Shown: positions 41,528 through 49,214 of the stretch, piece by piece
How positions within the stretch are numbered: position 1 is the stretch's first letter
Layout of the letters: every line of letters starts with the position of its first letter
Assembly: GCF_003387475.1 (NCBI RefSeq)
Contig: NZ_QUNO01000009.1
Span: forward strand, 124,001-188,000
From: Kutzneria buriramensis
GTDB taxonomy: Bacteria; Actinomycetota; Actinomycetes; Mycobacteriales; Pseudonocardiaceae
DNA: 64,000 nt
Reading direction: 5' to 3'
The notes under the pieces: model-generated
What the model was told of the DNA's origin: nothing
The model's input: only the letters and a program-made list of their open reading frames with translations
Database searches by the model: none
Position numbers and translations under genes: made by a program

Positions 41528-41947
41528 ATGACCACTGCCCACCAGAGTACGAGATCGGCCCGTCCGCCACAGCCCCCGTCGATCACGGGCGTCGCGCGGG
41601 CCCGCCGGCCCGCACGCCGGCTGTGCACCCGCTCGCGGCGGCCGCTGACGCCGGCAGGCGCGGCCGCGGTGCTGGCGCGCGCCCAGTTCGAGATCCACGA
41701 CATCGCCGGCGAGGTGCTGCTGGCCCACCGCGAGCTCGCCGGCGGCGAGCACGTGACGGTGATCCTCACCCCGCGCCGCGCGCACCAGTACGTGATCCTG
41801 AACCTCCGCGACGGCGGCGTGCCGTTGCCGGCGATCGTCGAGACCGGACAGATGGTGGCCGGACAGTGGCGCTGGCACGACCAGGCCGCCGCGGTCCGTC
41901 GCGCGCTGACTGAGGTGCACCTGCGCCGGGTCGGCGGTGTGCGGTGA
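41528..41947 (+). CDS. Hypothetical phage protein
   Basis: 139 aa, not recognised. A basic, Pro/Arg-rich N-terminal 45 residues precede a compact beta-rich part (FEIHDIAGEVLLAHRELAGG, HVTVILTPRRAHQYVILNLR). No motif is visible. It ends in a GTGA overlap with the next gene, beginning a chain of translationally coupled genes that runs to 42921 and beyond. Confidence 0.6.
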   Translation: MTTAHQSTRSARPPQPPSITGVARARRPARRLCTRSRRPLTPAGAAAVLARAQFEIHDIAGEVLLAHRELAGGEHVTVILTPRRAHQYVILNLRDGGVPLPAIVETGQMVAGQWRWHDQAAAVRRALTEVHLRRVGGVR

Positions 41948-42201
41948 CCGGGCCGAACGGAGTGGTGCCGGCCGAGTTGCGCCACCGCCACCTTGAGTTG
42001 CTGGCCCGGCGCGCGTCGGCGGCCAGTGACACGGCGGTCGCGGAGATCGAGGACGAGATCGCCGTCGTGTGTGACCAGCTGGCCGATGCCCTGTACCCGC
42101 ACGACGAGTTGCTGGGCGGATTGGCGTTGCACGCCGCCGAGTACTGGCGCGACCGGGCCGCCGAGACCCGCGGTCGCTTCGAGGCCGGTGGTGCGCAGTG
42201 A
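41944..42201 (+). CDS. Small helical phage protein
   Basis: 85 aa, GTG start in a GTGA overlap with the upstream stop. Predicted all-helical, acidic/Ala-rich (ELRHRHLELLARRASAASDT, AEIEDEIAVVCDQLADALYP). Unknown function; probably an early regulatory or anti-host protein by position. Confidence 0.6.
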   Translation: MTGPNGVVPAELRHRHLELLARRASAASDTAVAEIEDEIAVVCDQLADALYPHDELLGGLALHAAEYWRDRAAETRGRFEAGGAQ

Positions 42202-42581
42202 ACGCGGTGCTGTTGGAGAACCTGCTGTCGGTCATGGCGGCCCTGGAGGGACGCCGGACCGTGGGCCGCTTCGTGAGTCTGTCCGGAGCGGACGACGCGG
42301 TCAGCGCCCACCTGGTCCACGGTGAGGACTCCGCCGAACAGTTGCTGGCCTGGTTCTACCTGCTCGACGAGCCCCGGATCGCCCATCGCCCTTACGACGA
42401 CTACGTGTCCGTGGATGTGTGGGGTCGGTATCACGGTGTGCCCGTGCGGGCCTGGACGGCCTTCTACACGCCGGCCGAGCGGGAGTTGCTGACCGAGACC
42501 CCGGGCAACGTCGAGGCGCGGTTGTCGGTGCACCGGCTGCGGCGGCTGCAGATCTTGCAGCGGACGGGGGTGGCCGCGTGA
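42198..42581 (+). CDS. Hypothetical phage protein
   Basis: 127 aa, GTG start overlapping the previous stop. It has aromatic-rich beta segments (YDDYVSVDVWGRYHGVPVRA, WTAFYTPAERELLTETPG) and a basic helical end. No recognised domain. Its stop overlaps the start of a 27-residue membrane peptide, so it is coupled to both neighbours. Confidence 0.6.
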   Translation: MNAVLLENLLSVMAALEGRRTVGRFVSLSGADDAVSAHLVHGEDSAEQLLAWFYLLDEPRIAHRPYDDYVSVDVWGRYHGVPVRAWTAFYTPAERELLTETPGNVEARLSVHRLRRLQILQRTGVAA

Positions 42582-42661
42582 AGCACCCGAATCGCGTGTT
42601 CGTGGGCCTGTACGCGGCGATGGTCGCGGTCGGCCTGCTGGTCGGGGCGGTGATCGGCTGA
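42578..42661 (+). CDS. 27-residue single-pass membrane peptide
   Basis: GTG at 42578 overlaps the upstream stop (GTGA) and TGA at 42659 overlaps the next ATG, so the little frame is tied into the operon at both ends. It is basic at the N terminus (KHPNR) followed by one hydrophobic helix (FVGLYAAMVAVGLLVGAVIG). Too short for standard gene finders. Possibly a membrane-active peptide or accessory subunit; this is inference from shape only. Confidence 0.5.
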   Translation: MKHPNRVFVGLYAAMVAVGLLVGAVIG

Positions 42662-42921
42662 TGGCCCTCATCGAGGAGAACGCGGAGCCGCCGGCCGTGT
42701 CGGTTCCGTTCGGGGTGGGCATGGCGGAGATCGCGCGGGCCGCCGCACGGTGCGGCCTGACGGTCGCGGCCGCCTGGCAGATGGTGACGGTGATCGGCGC
42801 GGCGAAGGCCGAATCGTTGGCGATCGTGCGCGGCGAGCAACCGCTGACCGAGGGCGCGGTGAGCCGCGCGGCCGCCGCGCTGGCGGCCGAGGATCGGCTG
42901 ATCGGGGGCGGTCGTGGCTGA
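42661..42921 (+). CDS. Small Ala-rich phage protein
   Basis: 86 aa, ATG in a TGATG overlap. A short flexible N terminus is followed by helices (MAEIARAAARCGLTVAAAWQ, GAVSRAAAALAAEDRLIGGG). No recognised motif. Coupled to the membrane peptide upstream and overlapping the next gene by 8 bases. Confidence 0.6.
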   Translation: MALIEENAEPPAVSVPFGVGMAEIARAAARCGLTVAAAWQMVTVIGAAKAESLAIVRGEQPLTEGAVSRAAAALAAEDRLIGGGRG

Positions 42922-43240
42922 CCGGGCATCCACTGTGGACGGCGTGCTGCACGCGGTGTTGAGCCTGGTCGCGTTCGCGGCGTGGCTGATCATCGCGTGC
43001 TGCGCGGTGGCCGCGCCGGCGTTCGCAATCCATGACCGGTTCGGGCCGATCGCCGGCGTGGTCACCGCGCAGGTGTGCGCGGCGTTGGTGGTCGCCGCGG
43101 CGATCACCTGGTGCGCGCGGCATCTGCGCACCGTGGCCGCGGCCACGCCGGCGTGCACGTGTCTGGACTCGCCGCGCCCGTGCCGCCTGCATCGCGCGCC
43201 CGAACTGGTCGGCCGGCACCGGCGGGAGGACGCGCCATGA
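42914..43240 (+). CDS. Two-pass membrane protein with Cys-containing tail
   Basis: 108 aa. Two hydrophobic helices (AVLSLVAFAAWLIIACCAVA and IAGVVTAQVCAALVVAAAIT) are followed by a basic tail with TPACTCLDSPRPCRLHRAPE, which has the CxC...C spacing of a small metal site. GTG start overlaps the preceding gene. Unknown function; a membrane anchor for a zinc module is one reading. Confidence 0.6.
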   Translation: MADRASTVDGVLHAVLSLVAFAAWLIIACCAVAAPAFAIHDRFGPIAGVVTAQVCAALVVAAAITWCARHLRTVAAATPACTCLDSPRPCRLHRAPELVGRHRREDAP

Positions 43241-43413
43241 GCTGGCTGTACCTGTGGCTCGTGCGGCGCCTCAGCCACCGCCAGCCCGCGCCGCCGCCGG
43301 CGGTTCCCGCGCCGAGCCCGAGCCCCATCGCCACCGTCACCGAGTTGCACGGCCGCTGTTGCGTGTGCGGCCAGTCCCGATCCTCTTGCCCGCACTGGAG
43401 ATCAGCATGTTGA
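43237..43413 (+). CDS. Small Pro-rich protein with Cys cluster
   Basis: 58 aa, ATG in an ATGA overlap. Basic N terminus, Pro/Ala/Ser linker, then CCVCGQSRSSCPHW, a plausible zinc-binding knuckle. The last bases overlap the start of the coiled-coil gene. It shares the Cys/His style of several neighbours in this region. Confidence 0.55.
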   Translation: MSWLYLWLVRRLSHRQPAPPPAVPAPSPSPIATVTELHGRCCVCGQSRSSCPHWRSAC

Positions 43414-44429
43414 CCGACCCGACCGTCCACACCGGACACGTGACCGCGGCGCCGCACCCGGAGGGCGAGGCCCTGCGCGTCGAACTGGAGCTGGCCGCCG
43501 AGCGGCTGCAGGCCGCGACGCGCGGCCTGATCGACGGCGGCCTGCTGCCCGCGCCGGCAGCGACCGCTAGCGACGTGTGGCACCGCGTCGCGCGCCGTGT
43601 GCACCAGGAGATGCACCACGACCCGGGCGAGCCGTGCCAGCGGTGCGTGGATTGGACGCGCGCGGCGATGGCCGAGGTGCAGCCCGAGCTGGCGCAGCTG
43701 GCCGGCGACGTGCGGTGGTTGCGCAAGACCAAGCTGCAACTGACCCAGGCCATCGACCGGCTGGTGGCCGACCTGGCGGCCGCGCGCGCCCGGATCGCGG
43801 CGGTCCGCACCGCCATGGCCGGCTTGGACAGCATGGCCGCGGTGCTGCGCGACGAGCGGATCGCCGATGCGACGCCGGACCAGCTCGGCGAGCTGGCCGA
43901 GCGTTTCATGCGGGAGCACGAGGCGATGCAGGCCGCGCTGGCCGACGACGCTGCGCCGGCGGAGATGGACGTGCCCGGCGAGGCGGCGGCGCTGCTGGAC
44001 GTGCGGGTCATGCGCGCGGTGACCTCGCAGCGGGACCAGGCCGTCAACGACCTTGACCGGGTGACCGGCGAGCGGGACCGGCTGGTCAACGAGATGGAGC
44101 TGATGGCCGTCGAGGTGCGCCAGCTGCGCAACGTGAATGGGCTGTTGGAGCAGGCCCTCGACCACGTCGGCGAGGTGTTTCAGGCCAAGGACACCGGCAA
44201 GCACGGCTGGCGGTGTGTGATGTGCGACTGGCTCGGTAGCGGTTTGGACAGCGAGATGGCCGCCTATCAGGAGCTGACCCGGCACTGGTCCACCGTGGAC
44301 CATGACGGCAGCTCCGCACGCGAGGAACTGGCAGCGCTGCAGGCCCGGGTGCAGGAGCTGCTGGGCCCGATCCGGCCCGAGCTCGCCGAAACGCCGGAGC
44401 AGCCGTCGGCCGAGGTGGTGGGGCTGTGA
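43407..44429 (+). CDS. Coiled-coil phage protein with C-terminal zinc-ribbon-like motif
   Basis: 340 aa. Residues about 90-130 and 190-250 are long charged coiled coils (RLVADLAAARARIAAVRTAM, RDQAVNDLDRVTGERDRLVN). There is an early DPGEPCQRCVDWTRAAM motif and a later GKHGWRCVMCDWLGSG followed by ELTRHW, which together resemble a C2H-type metal site. No enzyme motif. It may be a structural or DNA-associated early protein. ATG 43407 begins inside the preceding gene. Confidence 0.6.
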   Translation: MLTDPTVHTGHVTAAPHPEGEALRVELELAAERLQAATRGLIDGGLLPAPAATASDVWHRVARRVHQEMHHDPGEPCQRCVDWTRAAMAEVQPELAQLAGDVRWLRKTKLQLTQAIDRLVADLAAARARIAAVRTAMAGLDSMAAVLRDERIADATPDQLGELAERFMREHEAMQAALADDAAPAEMDVPGEAAALLDVRVMRAVTSQRDQAVNDLDRVTGERDRLVNEMELMAVEVRQLRNVNGLLEQALDHVGEVFQAKDTGKHGWRCVMCDWLGSGLDSEMAAYQELTRHWSTVDHDGSSAREELAALQARVQELLGPIRPELAETPEQPSAEVVGL

Positions 44430-44794
44430 ACGAGCCGACGATGGACGCTCTTCAGCAGCGGGCCTCCCAGCTCGCCTCGCACGCCGGGAACCTGATCAGC
44501 CAGTGGCAGGCGCTGGCCACAGCGCTGGCCGAGCTGCACGAGCAGGTACCCACGCTCACGCTGATCGGGTTGCGCTACCTCGACGACACCGGCGAGACGT
44601 CCTATCTGGACCCGGTCGTCGGCGGCGCGTCGCCAAGCCGGATCACGCAGTGGCTCGGTCTCGCGCAGGCCGACGTCGACGCCATCGTCGCCGGCTACCA
44701 GCGAACACACGTGTCGGCCATGCGCCGCACCGCGGCCGCGCTGCGCGAGTGGCATACGACGGCGGCCGCCGTCGCCGACGAGCCGCTGTCCTGA
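44426..44794 (+). CDS. Hypothetical phage protein
   Basis: 122 aa, GTG start in a GTGA overlap. Mostly helical with a central TLIGLRYLDDTGETSYLDPV strand segment and a QADVDAIVAGYQRTHVSAMR helix. Not recognised. It is the last gene of the tightly coupled chain before a leader hairpin. Confidence 0.6.
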   Translation: MNEPTMDALQQRASQLASHAGNLISQWQALATALAELHEQVPTLTLIGLRYLDDTGETSYLDPVVGGASPSRITQWLGLAQADVDAIVAGYQRTHVSAMRRTAAALREWHTTAAAVADEPLS

Positions 44795-44797
44795 CCT

Positions 44798-44836
44798 GGT
44801 GGTCGGTGCCGACCTCTCCCGGCGGCACCGGCCACC
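44798..44836 (+). promoter_or_regulatory. Leader hairpin before a strong ribosome-binding site
   Basis: 44798-44811 pairs with 44823-44836 (14 bp with one G-U pair in RNA). It is followed by CCGGAGGTGA and the ATG at 44861. The same hairpin-plus-CCGGAGGTGA layout recurs at 45099-45165. Confidence 0.6.
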
Positions 44837-44860
44837 ACCCCCGATCCGGAGGTGACCACG

Positions 44861-45076
44861 ATGACCAGGCCCAAGCGCAAGGCCACGCCGCTGCCGGACG
44901 TGCATGGCCGCGGCTGTCCGCCGTGCGACGCCGCCCGCGAGGTCGTCGAGGCGTTGGCGGCGACGTGGGACCCGCTCGACAACTGGGCCGAGGTCGAGAT
45001 CGAGGGCATCCCGGTCGAGCGGCACGCGGTGGCCACCGTCGCCGGCGTGCTGCACACCCACCTGCCCGTCACCTGA
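44861..45076 (+). CDS. Small phage protein with CxxC motif
   Basis: 71 aa. Basic N terminus, then VHGRGCPPCDAAREVVEALA, a CPPC pair as in thioredoxin-like or metal-binding sites, and an acidic C-terminal part (WAEVEIEGIPVERHAVATVA). ATG 44861 has GGAGG 8 bases upstream. Too short for a full thioredoxin fold. Function unknown. Confidence 0.6.
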   Translation: MTRPKRKATPLPDVHGRGCPPCDAAREVVEALAATWDPLDNWAEVEIEGIPVERHAVATVAGVLHTHLPVT

Positions 45077-45098
45077 AGCCGTAGCCGCAACCCAAGCC

Positions 45099-45141
45099 GG
45101 GCGGCCGGCGCCGCTGACCCCTGTCGCGGCACCGGCCGCCC
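45099..45141 (+). promoter_or_regulatory. Second copy of the leader hairpin
   Basis: 45099-45114 pairs with 45126-45141 with a single mismatch. The right arm shares CGGCACCGGCC with the hairpin at 44823, and CCGGAGGTGA follows it 10 bases later. The pair looks like a duplicated regulatory cassette. Confidence 0.6.
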
Positions 45142-45162
45142 ATCCACATACCGGAGGTGATC

Positions 45163-45255
45163 ATGAGCCGTCCACTCGGGCCGGTCGCGCTCATCTCCTT
45201 AAGCGACAACCACGGCAGCACGCATCCCGTGCTGCTGCACCACCTGGGGGTGTGA
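45163..45255 (+). CDS. 30-residue peptide downstream of the second leader hairpin
   Basis: ATG 45163 has a strong GGAGG 7 bases upstream and the frame closes at 45255, two bases before the next gene. The sequence MSRPLGPVALISLSDNHGST... is unrecognised and contains one rare TTA codon. It could be a short protein or a leader peptide that couples translation to the replication-type gene. Confidence 0.45.
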   Translation: MSRPLGPVALISLSDNHGSTHPVLLHHLGV

Positions 45256-45256
45256 C

Positions 45257-46333
45257 TTGCCATGGGGCAAGATCGACGACAAGGCCCGCGGCAACGCCAA
45301 GCTGCGCGCGATCGGCAAGAGTGCCCGCGGCGGCCTGTGGATGGTGTGGGCCTACTGCGCTGAGCAGCCCACCAACGGCTGGGTGCCCGACTGGGTCGTG
45401 CAGCAGGAGCTGACCGCCGCCGAGCTCAAGCTGGTCACCACCGTCAAGGCCAACGGCCGCGCGCCGCTGGTGCACGTCTACGGCGACGGCTCGGACTGCG
45501 ACTGCCTGATCGGCCACGAGTGGACCGAGGAGATGGGCGGCTACTGGGTCCACGACTGGCTGGTCCACAACCCGTCCAAGGGCGAGAACACCGTGCACCG
45601 CGCCAAGCGGCGCGAGCTGGGCGACCTCGACCTGCGCCACGCGGTCCGCCAGCGCGACGGCAACGCGTGCCGCTACTGCGGCATCGTCGTGCCCTGGCAG
45701 GACAAGAAGGGCCCGAGCCGGCTGTCCATCGACCACGTCGACCCGACGATCGCCGGCGGCGCGGCCAACCTCGTCGTCGCCTGCACCCCCTGCAACAGCG
45801 CCAAGAAGGACGCTCGCACGCCGGAGGCGGCTGGCCTGGCGCTGCTGCCCCCGCCGGTGCCCGGCAGCGTCCCGGAGAACGGGTGGGCCAAGGGCACCGA
45901 CCCCGCCACGATCGCCCGCGAGTGGCCGCCGGATCACCCCGCGATCGCCGATCCGATCACGCCGATATCGCGCGATCCGATCGGCGATCCGATCTCCGAT
46001 CCGACCGGTGATCCGAACGCGATCACCGACCGATCCGATCATGACCCCGCACCGGGGCGCAGCCATGCCGAAAACCGGCCCGACCAGCCAGATGCCACCA
46101 GCACGGCATCGGCCGATGCGACCGGAGCTGCCCTGCCTCCTGGGAGGGGAAGGGATGGGTCGGGGGGCCGCACATCACCTGATCTACGGGCAGGAGACGC
46201 CGGCCCAGCAGGACGACGCCAGGTCATCGGACCAGCCACCACCCCCCGCACCGCGGCCAACCCGCCCACCTACCGCAAGTCCGCCACCAGCAACCCCCCG
46301 CCACCTGACCAGCCCCCGGAGGTGCCGCCGTGA
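45257..46333 (+). CDS. Replication-type phage protein with HNH endonuclease domain
   Basis: 358 aa. The N terminus PWGKIDDKARGNAKLRAIGK matches the start of actinophage replication-initiator-like winged-helix proteins (residues 1-110). An HNH nuclease follows (about 130-190): CRYCGIVVPWQ, LSIDHVDPTIAGGAANLV, CTPCNSAKKD. The last 150 residues are a Pro/Asp-rich linker containing four-residue DPxx repeats and look disordered. The start must be TTG 45257, because the nearby ATG is out of frame. It may bind the repeats inside its own gene. Confidence 0.75.
   Translation: MPWGKIDDKARGNAKLRAIGKSARGGLWMVWAYCAEQPTNGWVPDWVVQQELTAAELKLVTTVKANGRAPLVHVYGDGSDCDCLIGHEWTEEMGGYWVHDWLVHNPSKGENTVHRAKRRELGDLDLRHAVRQRDGNACRYCGIVVPWQDKKGPSRLSIDHVDPTIAGGAANLVVACTPCNSAKKDARTPEAAGLALLPPPVPGSVPENGWAKGTDPATIAREWPPDHPAIADPITPISRDPIGDPISDPTGDPNAITDRSDHDPAPGRSHAENRPDQPDATSTASADATGAALPPGRGRDGSGGRTSPDLRAGDAGPAGRRQVIGPATTPRTAANPPTYRKSATSNPPPPDQPPEVPP
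45950..46038 (+). repeat. Iteron-like GATCCGA repeats inside the replication-type gene
   Basis: GATCCGA occurs at 45950, 45974, 45986, 45998, 46010 and 46032. Four central copies have an exact 12-bp period, encoding DPIG, DPIS, DPTG and DPNA. Tandem short repeats within a phage initiator gene recall the lambda origin inside gene O. The alternative is a simple coding repeat. Confidence 0.7.
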
Positions 46334-46869
46334 CCCGCACCCAGCGCACCGAGCCCTCGCTGCAGTGGTGGATGGACCAGCAGCACGCCCTGACCGTGCC
46401 CTGCCCCGACCCCACCTGCCGGCAGCCCGTCGGCGAGCCGTGCGTGCGGGCCGACGGCCAGCTGCTGACCGGCCCACCCGCCCACGGCAACCGCCTACGT
46501 GACGCCGACCGCGCGGCCGGCGTCCCCCACCCCGCACCGCCAGCACCAGCCCGGAAGGTCGTCGACGCGATGGAGCCCGAGCGGCTCGACCACCACCAGC
46601 GGCCGTGCAGCCACTGCCGCGCGCCGATCCTGTGGGCCCGCACCGACGGCGACCGGCTCATGCCCGTCGACGCCGACCCGGTCGCCGACGGCAACGTGCT
46701 GCTGACCGTCGAGCGCGACCACCTGCGCGCCGGCGTGCTCGGCGTCAACCAGGCCGCCGGCGCCCGCGACCGCGGCCTGTCGCTGTACCGGCACCACAAG
46801 GTCTCGTGTCCGCACGCGGACCGCTGGTGCCGTTCCCCGCGCACTACCCGAAGGAGCACACGGCGATGA
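46330..46869 (+). CDS. Phage protein with two zinc-binding modules
   Basis: 179 aa, GTG start overlapping the preceding stop. First module: VPCPDPTCRQPVGEPCVRAD followed by HGNRLRD, a CxxxxC...C...H pattern frequent in actinophage early proteins. Second: RPCSHCRAPILWARTDG. The C-terminal part ends HHKVSCPHADRWC. Probably binds zinc and possibly nucleic acid. No catalytic site is seen. Confidence 0.65.
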   Translation: MTRTQRTEPSLQWWMDQQHALTVPCPDPTCRQPVGEPCVRADGQLLTGPPAHGNRLRDADRAAGVPHPAPPAPARKVVDAMEPERLDHHQRPCSHCRAPILWARTDGDRLMPVDADPVADGNVLLTVERDHLRAGVLGVNQAAGARDRGLSLYRHHKVSCPHADRWCRSPRTTRRSTRR

Positions 46870-47240
46870 CCCGACACCCCGCACCCCGGACCTTCCTCGA
46901 CTGGGCCATGGACCAGGCGGCCGTTCGCTACGGCGACGCCGGCGTCTCGCGGTTCATCCCGCTGGTGCCGGCGCCCGGCGGCACGGTCATGCCGTGGCTG
47001 TCGGCGCCGCGGCAGATGGTCCGGACGCTGCCCGCCCGGCTCGACGTGGCCGTGGACGCGTTCGGCTACGACCACGCCGGCCAGCCGGCCGTGCTGGCGC
47101 CGGCGCGGCCGCTGGTGCGCATCACCGAGGCCCGTAAGGCCGATTTTCGGTCGTACCGCATGTTCTTCGGCCGGCGCTACGAATTCGCGTTGCATACCGC
47201 GGCCGCCGGCGCGCGCTGGACTCCGGCGAGGTGCCGATGA
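46866..47240 (+). CDS. Hypothetical phage protein
   Basis: 124 aa, ATG in an overlap with the previous stop and with AAGGAG upstream. N terminus RHPAPRTFLDWAMDQAAVRY; the middle is rich in short beta-like stretches (GGTVMPWLSAPRQMVRTLPA) and the end is basic. No motif known to me. Confidence 0.55.
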   Translation: MTRHPAPRTFLDWAMDQAAVRYGDAGVSRFIPLVPAPGGTVMPWLSAPRQMVRTLPARLDVAVDAFGYDHAGQPAVLAPARPLVRITEARKADFRSYRMFFGRRYEFALHTAAAGARWTPARCR

Positions 47241-47635
47241 GCTGGTACGGGCGCACGTGCTCCGGCTGTGGCCGCAACGTGGCCGCACGCGAGCCGGAAG
47301 GCGTCGGCACAGTGCTGTGCACCACCTGCCACAAGGGGGATTTGCCGTTCACGGTCGTGCGGGCCGATCCCGAACCGCTGCTGCCCACGCCGGCCGCCGC
47401 CGGCGACCTGTACGAGCAGCTGGTGCACCTGGCCGAGATCCTGCACGTGTTCGACGCGCCGTACTTCGACCAGATCAAGCTGACCCAGCAGCAACTCGAC
47501 GCCGTTCGTGCCCGCTTCCCACCCGAGTCGCCCAATCCGGAGCTCAACCCGGCGGCGTGGCTGACGGGCATCCCGATCGTGCTCGTCGACACCGTCGAGG
47601 AGTCCACACCATACGAGCGCGGCTGGCTGCCATGA
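47237..47635 (+). CDS. Small phage protein with N-terminal zinc ribbon
   Basis: 132 aa. CSGCGRN near residue 9 and LCTTCHKG near residue 30 make a four-cysteine zinc ribbon. The rest is helical and Pro-rich (YEQLVHLAEILHVFDAPYFD). ATG 47237 overlaps the upstream stop. Possibly a transcription- or host-interaction factor, by analogy with other short ribbon proteins. Confidence 0.6.
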   Translation: MSWYGRTCSGCGRNVAAREPEGVGTVLCTTCHKGDLPFTVVRADPEPLLPTPAAAGDLYEQLVHLAEILHVFDAPYFDQIKLTQQQLDAVRARFPPESPNPELNPAAWLTGIPIVLVDTVEESTPYERGWLP

Positions 47636-48315
47636 GCCCGCTGTGCCTGATCTGCTCCACACCGGACCGGCAGCGCGCGGCCGAGCCCGAGATGAACATC
47701 TGCTTCCGCTGCCACGGACGCATCCTCGGCCGGCTGTCCGATCTGGAGATCTGGCTGCCCACCCTGGACCCCACGCCGCAGGTGCGCGGGGATCACGTGC
47801 ACTCGCCGGGCTACACCTCGCGGCCGCCGATCAACCTCGACGTGATCGCGGCGCTGGACTGGCGCACGGTTCCCACCGAGGAGGATCCGAACCGGTCGAT
47901 CGCGGCCAGCGTGCACGGCATCGCGCAGGCGGCCTGGGAGCAGCTTCGCTGGCCCAGCCAGCCGCCGGGCTGGTTTCACGGAGACGTCGCGTGGCTGCGC
48001 GAGTACCTGGTCGAGATCGCCGGCCTGGACGACATCGCCGAGATCGACGACGACCTGCGCGAGCTGCACGACCAGTTGCGCCGGCTCGTCGACGAGCAGC
48101 GCGAGCAGGTCGCCACCTGCATCAACACCATCGACCTCGGCCGCACCACCCGCGGCTGCCGCGGCCGCGTCTACGAGTACCAGTGGATCGACCAGACGAA
48201 CGGCGACTCGCACACCGCGGCGCAGTGCAACGACTGCCGCCGGATCTACGTCGGGCTGGACCTGGTCCGGCTCTGGCGCTCCCAAACCCGACGCACAGAA
48301 CGGAAATCCTCGTGA
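47632..48315 (+). CDS. Phage protein with Cys pairs at both ends
   Basis: 227 aa, ATG in an ATGA overlap. N-terminal CLICSTP and ICFRCHG form one possible metal site, and AQCNDCRRIYVG with CRGRVYEYQW another near the C terminus. The middle is helical and acidic (DIAEIDDDLRELHDQLRRLV). Unknown role; its Cys-pair layout is like its neighbours. Confidence 0.6.
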   Translation: MSPLCLICSTPDRQRAAEPEMNICFRCHGRILGRLSDLEIWLPTLDPTPQVRGDHVHSPGYTSRPPINLDVIAALDWRTVPTEEDPNRSIAASVHGIAQAAWEQLRWPSQPPGWFHGDVAWLREYLVEIAGLDDIAEIDDDLRELHDQLRRLVDEQREQVATCINTIDLGRTTRGCRGRVYEYQWIDQTNGDSHTAAQCNDCRRIYVGLDLVRLWRSQTRRTERKSS

Positions 48316-48803
48316 TCGTCACGACCGAAACCACCATCACCATCACCCCGCCGCACGGCTTGTTCCTGCCCACCTCGTTCAGCGAGCACATCGGCCGTCA
48401 GGTCCGGGTCCAGGGCCTCGACCACCGCTACGAGCACACGCTGACCGGCGTGCAGGTCGCCGACGACGGCGCGAGGGCCACGCTGACCATCCAGACCCGG
48501 CCACCGCACCGGATCGAGGTGCAGCACTACCTGGCGGTGCTCAACGACGCCCCGCACGCCAACATCCGGGTCGTGCACGCCGACACCGGCGAGCAGTTGG
48601 CCGAGGCGCGGCTGCACGCGCCGCTGGCGGTCGGCGCAGAGGTGCTCGTCGCCGGCGACCCGCACACCGTCGTCGAGGCCGGCTGGCCCAGCCGCGACCC
48701 GGACACCGGCGCGTCCACCGCGGACGTCGACCAGCAGCTCGTGCTGGTGCGGCCTGTGCTGGAACTGCCCGATGTCCAGTTCGACCTGCCGGCGGGATCG
48801 TGA
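48312..48803 (+). CDS. Beta-rich phage protein
   Basis: 163 aa, GTG start overlapping the previous stop. The sequence alternates hydrophobic and polar residues (VTTETTITITPPHGLFLPTS, HTLTGVQVADDGARATLTIQ) consistent with a beta-sandwich or barrel. No recognised family. Ends in a GTGA overlap with the next gene. Confidence 0.55.
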   Translation: MIVTTETTITITPPHGLFLPTSFSEHIGRQVRVQGLDHRYEHTLTGVQVADDGARATLTIQTRPPHRIEVQHYLAVLNDAPHANIRVVHADTGEQLAEARLHAPLAVGAEVLVAGDPHTVVEAGWPSRDPDTGASTADVDQQLVLVRPVLELPDVQFDLPAGS

Positions 48804-49180
48804 CGCGCGCGGTGGTGAACGGCACCGCGCGAGTGCAGGATCAGGCCATGCCCAAGCCGACACGCCTCGGTCGAGCCGATGCTCAGAAACGCATCGCCGC
48901 CGGATCGGAAGTCCTGCGCACCGCCGGCCGCGCCGCGCCGAGCTGGCGGCGTACCGACAATCCTGACGGCACGATCAGCTACCACGCCGCCGATGGTGAG
49001 CACTTGTTCGACCTCGCCGGCATGTGGGCGCTGCCGGTCGCGGTCTACCTCGACGCCGTGCACCCCATCCACGGCGTGGGATTCGCCGAGCTCCTCTGGC
49101 AGCTCGGCGGCGGTGGCGGCGACGCGCTCAGCACGGCGGCCGGCGTCGCCGACCAGATAGCGCGGAGTTCGCGAAAGTGA
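48800..49180 (+). CDS. Hypothetical phage protein
   Basis: 126 aa. A basic N terminus, then a short WRRTDNPDGTISYHAADGEH strand pair, and a hydrophobic helical end (HPIHGVGFAELLWQLGGGGG). GTG start in a GTGA overlap. An internal ATG at residue 17 is a possible alternative start. Not recognised. Confidence 0.5.
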   Translation: MTRAVVNGTARVQDQAMPKPTRLGRADAQKRIAAGSEVLRTAGRAAPSWRRTDNPDGTISYHAADGEHLFDLAGMWALPVAVYLDAVHPIHGVGFAELLWQLGGGGGDALSTAAGVADQIARSSRK

Positions 49181-49214
49181 TCAAGAACCGGATCGACCGG
49201 CACGCGGAGGGCCA

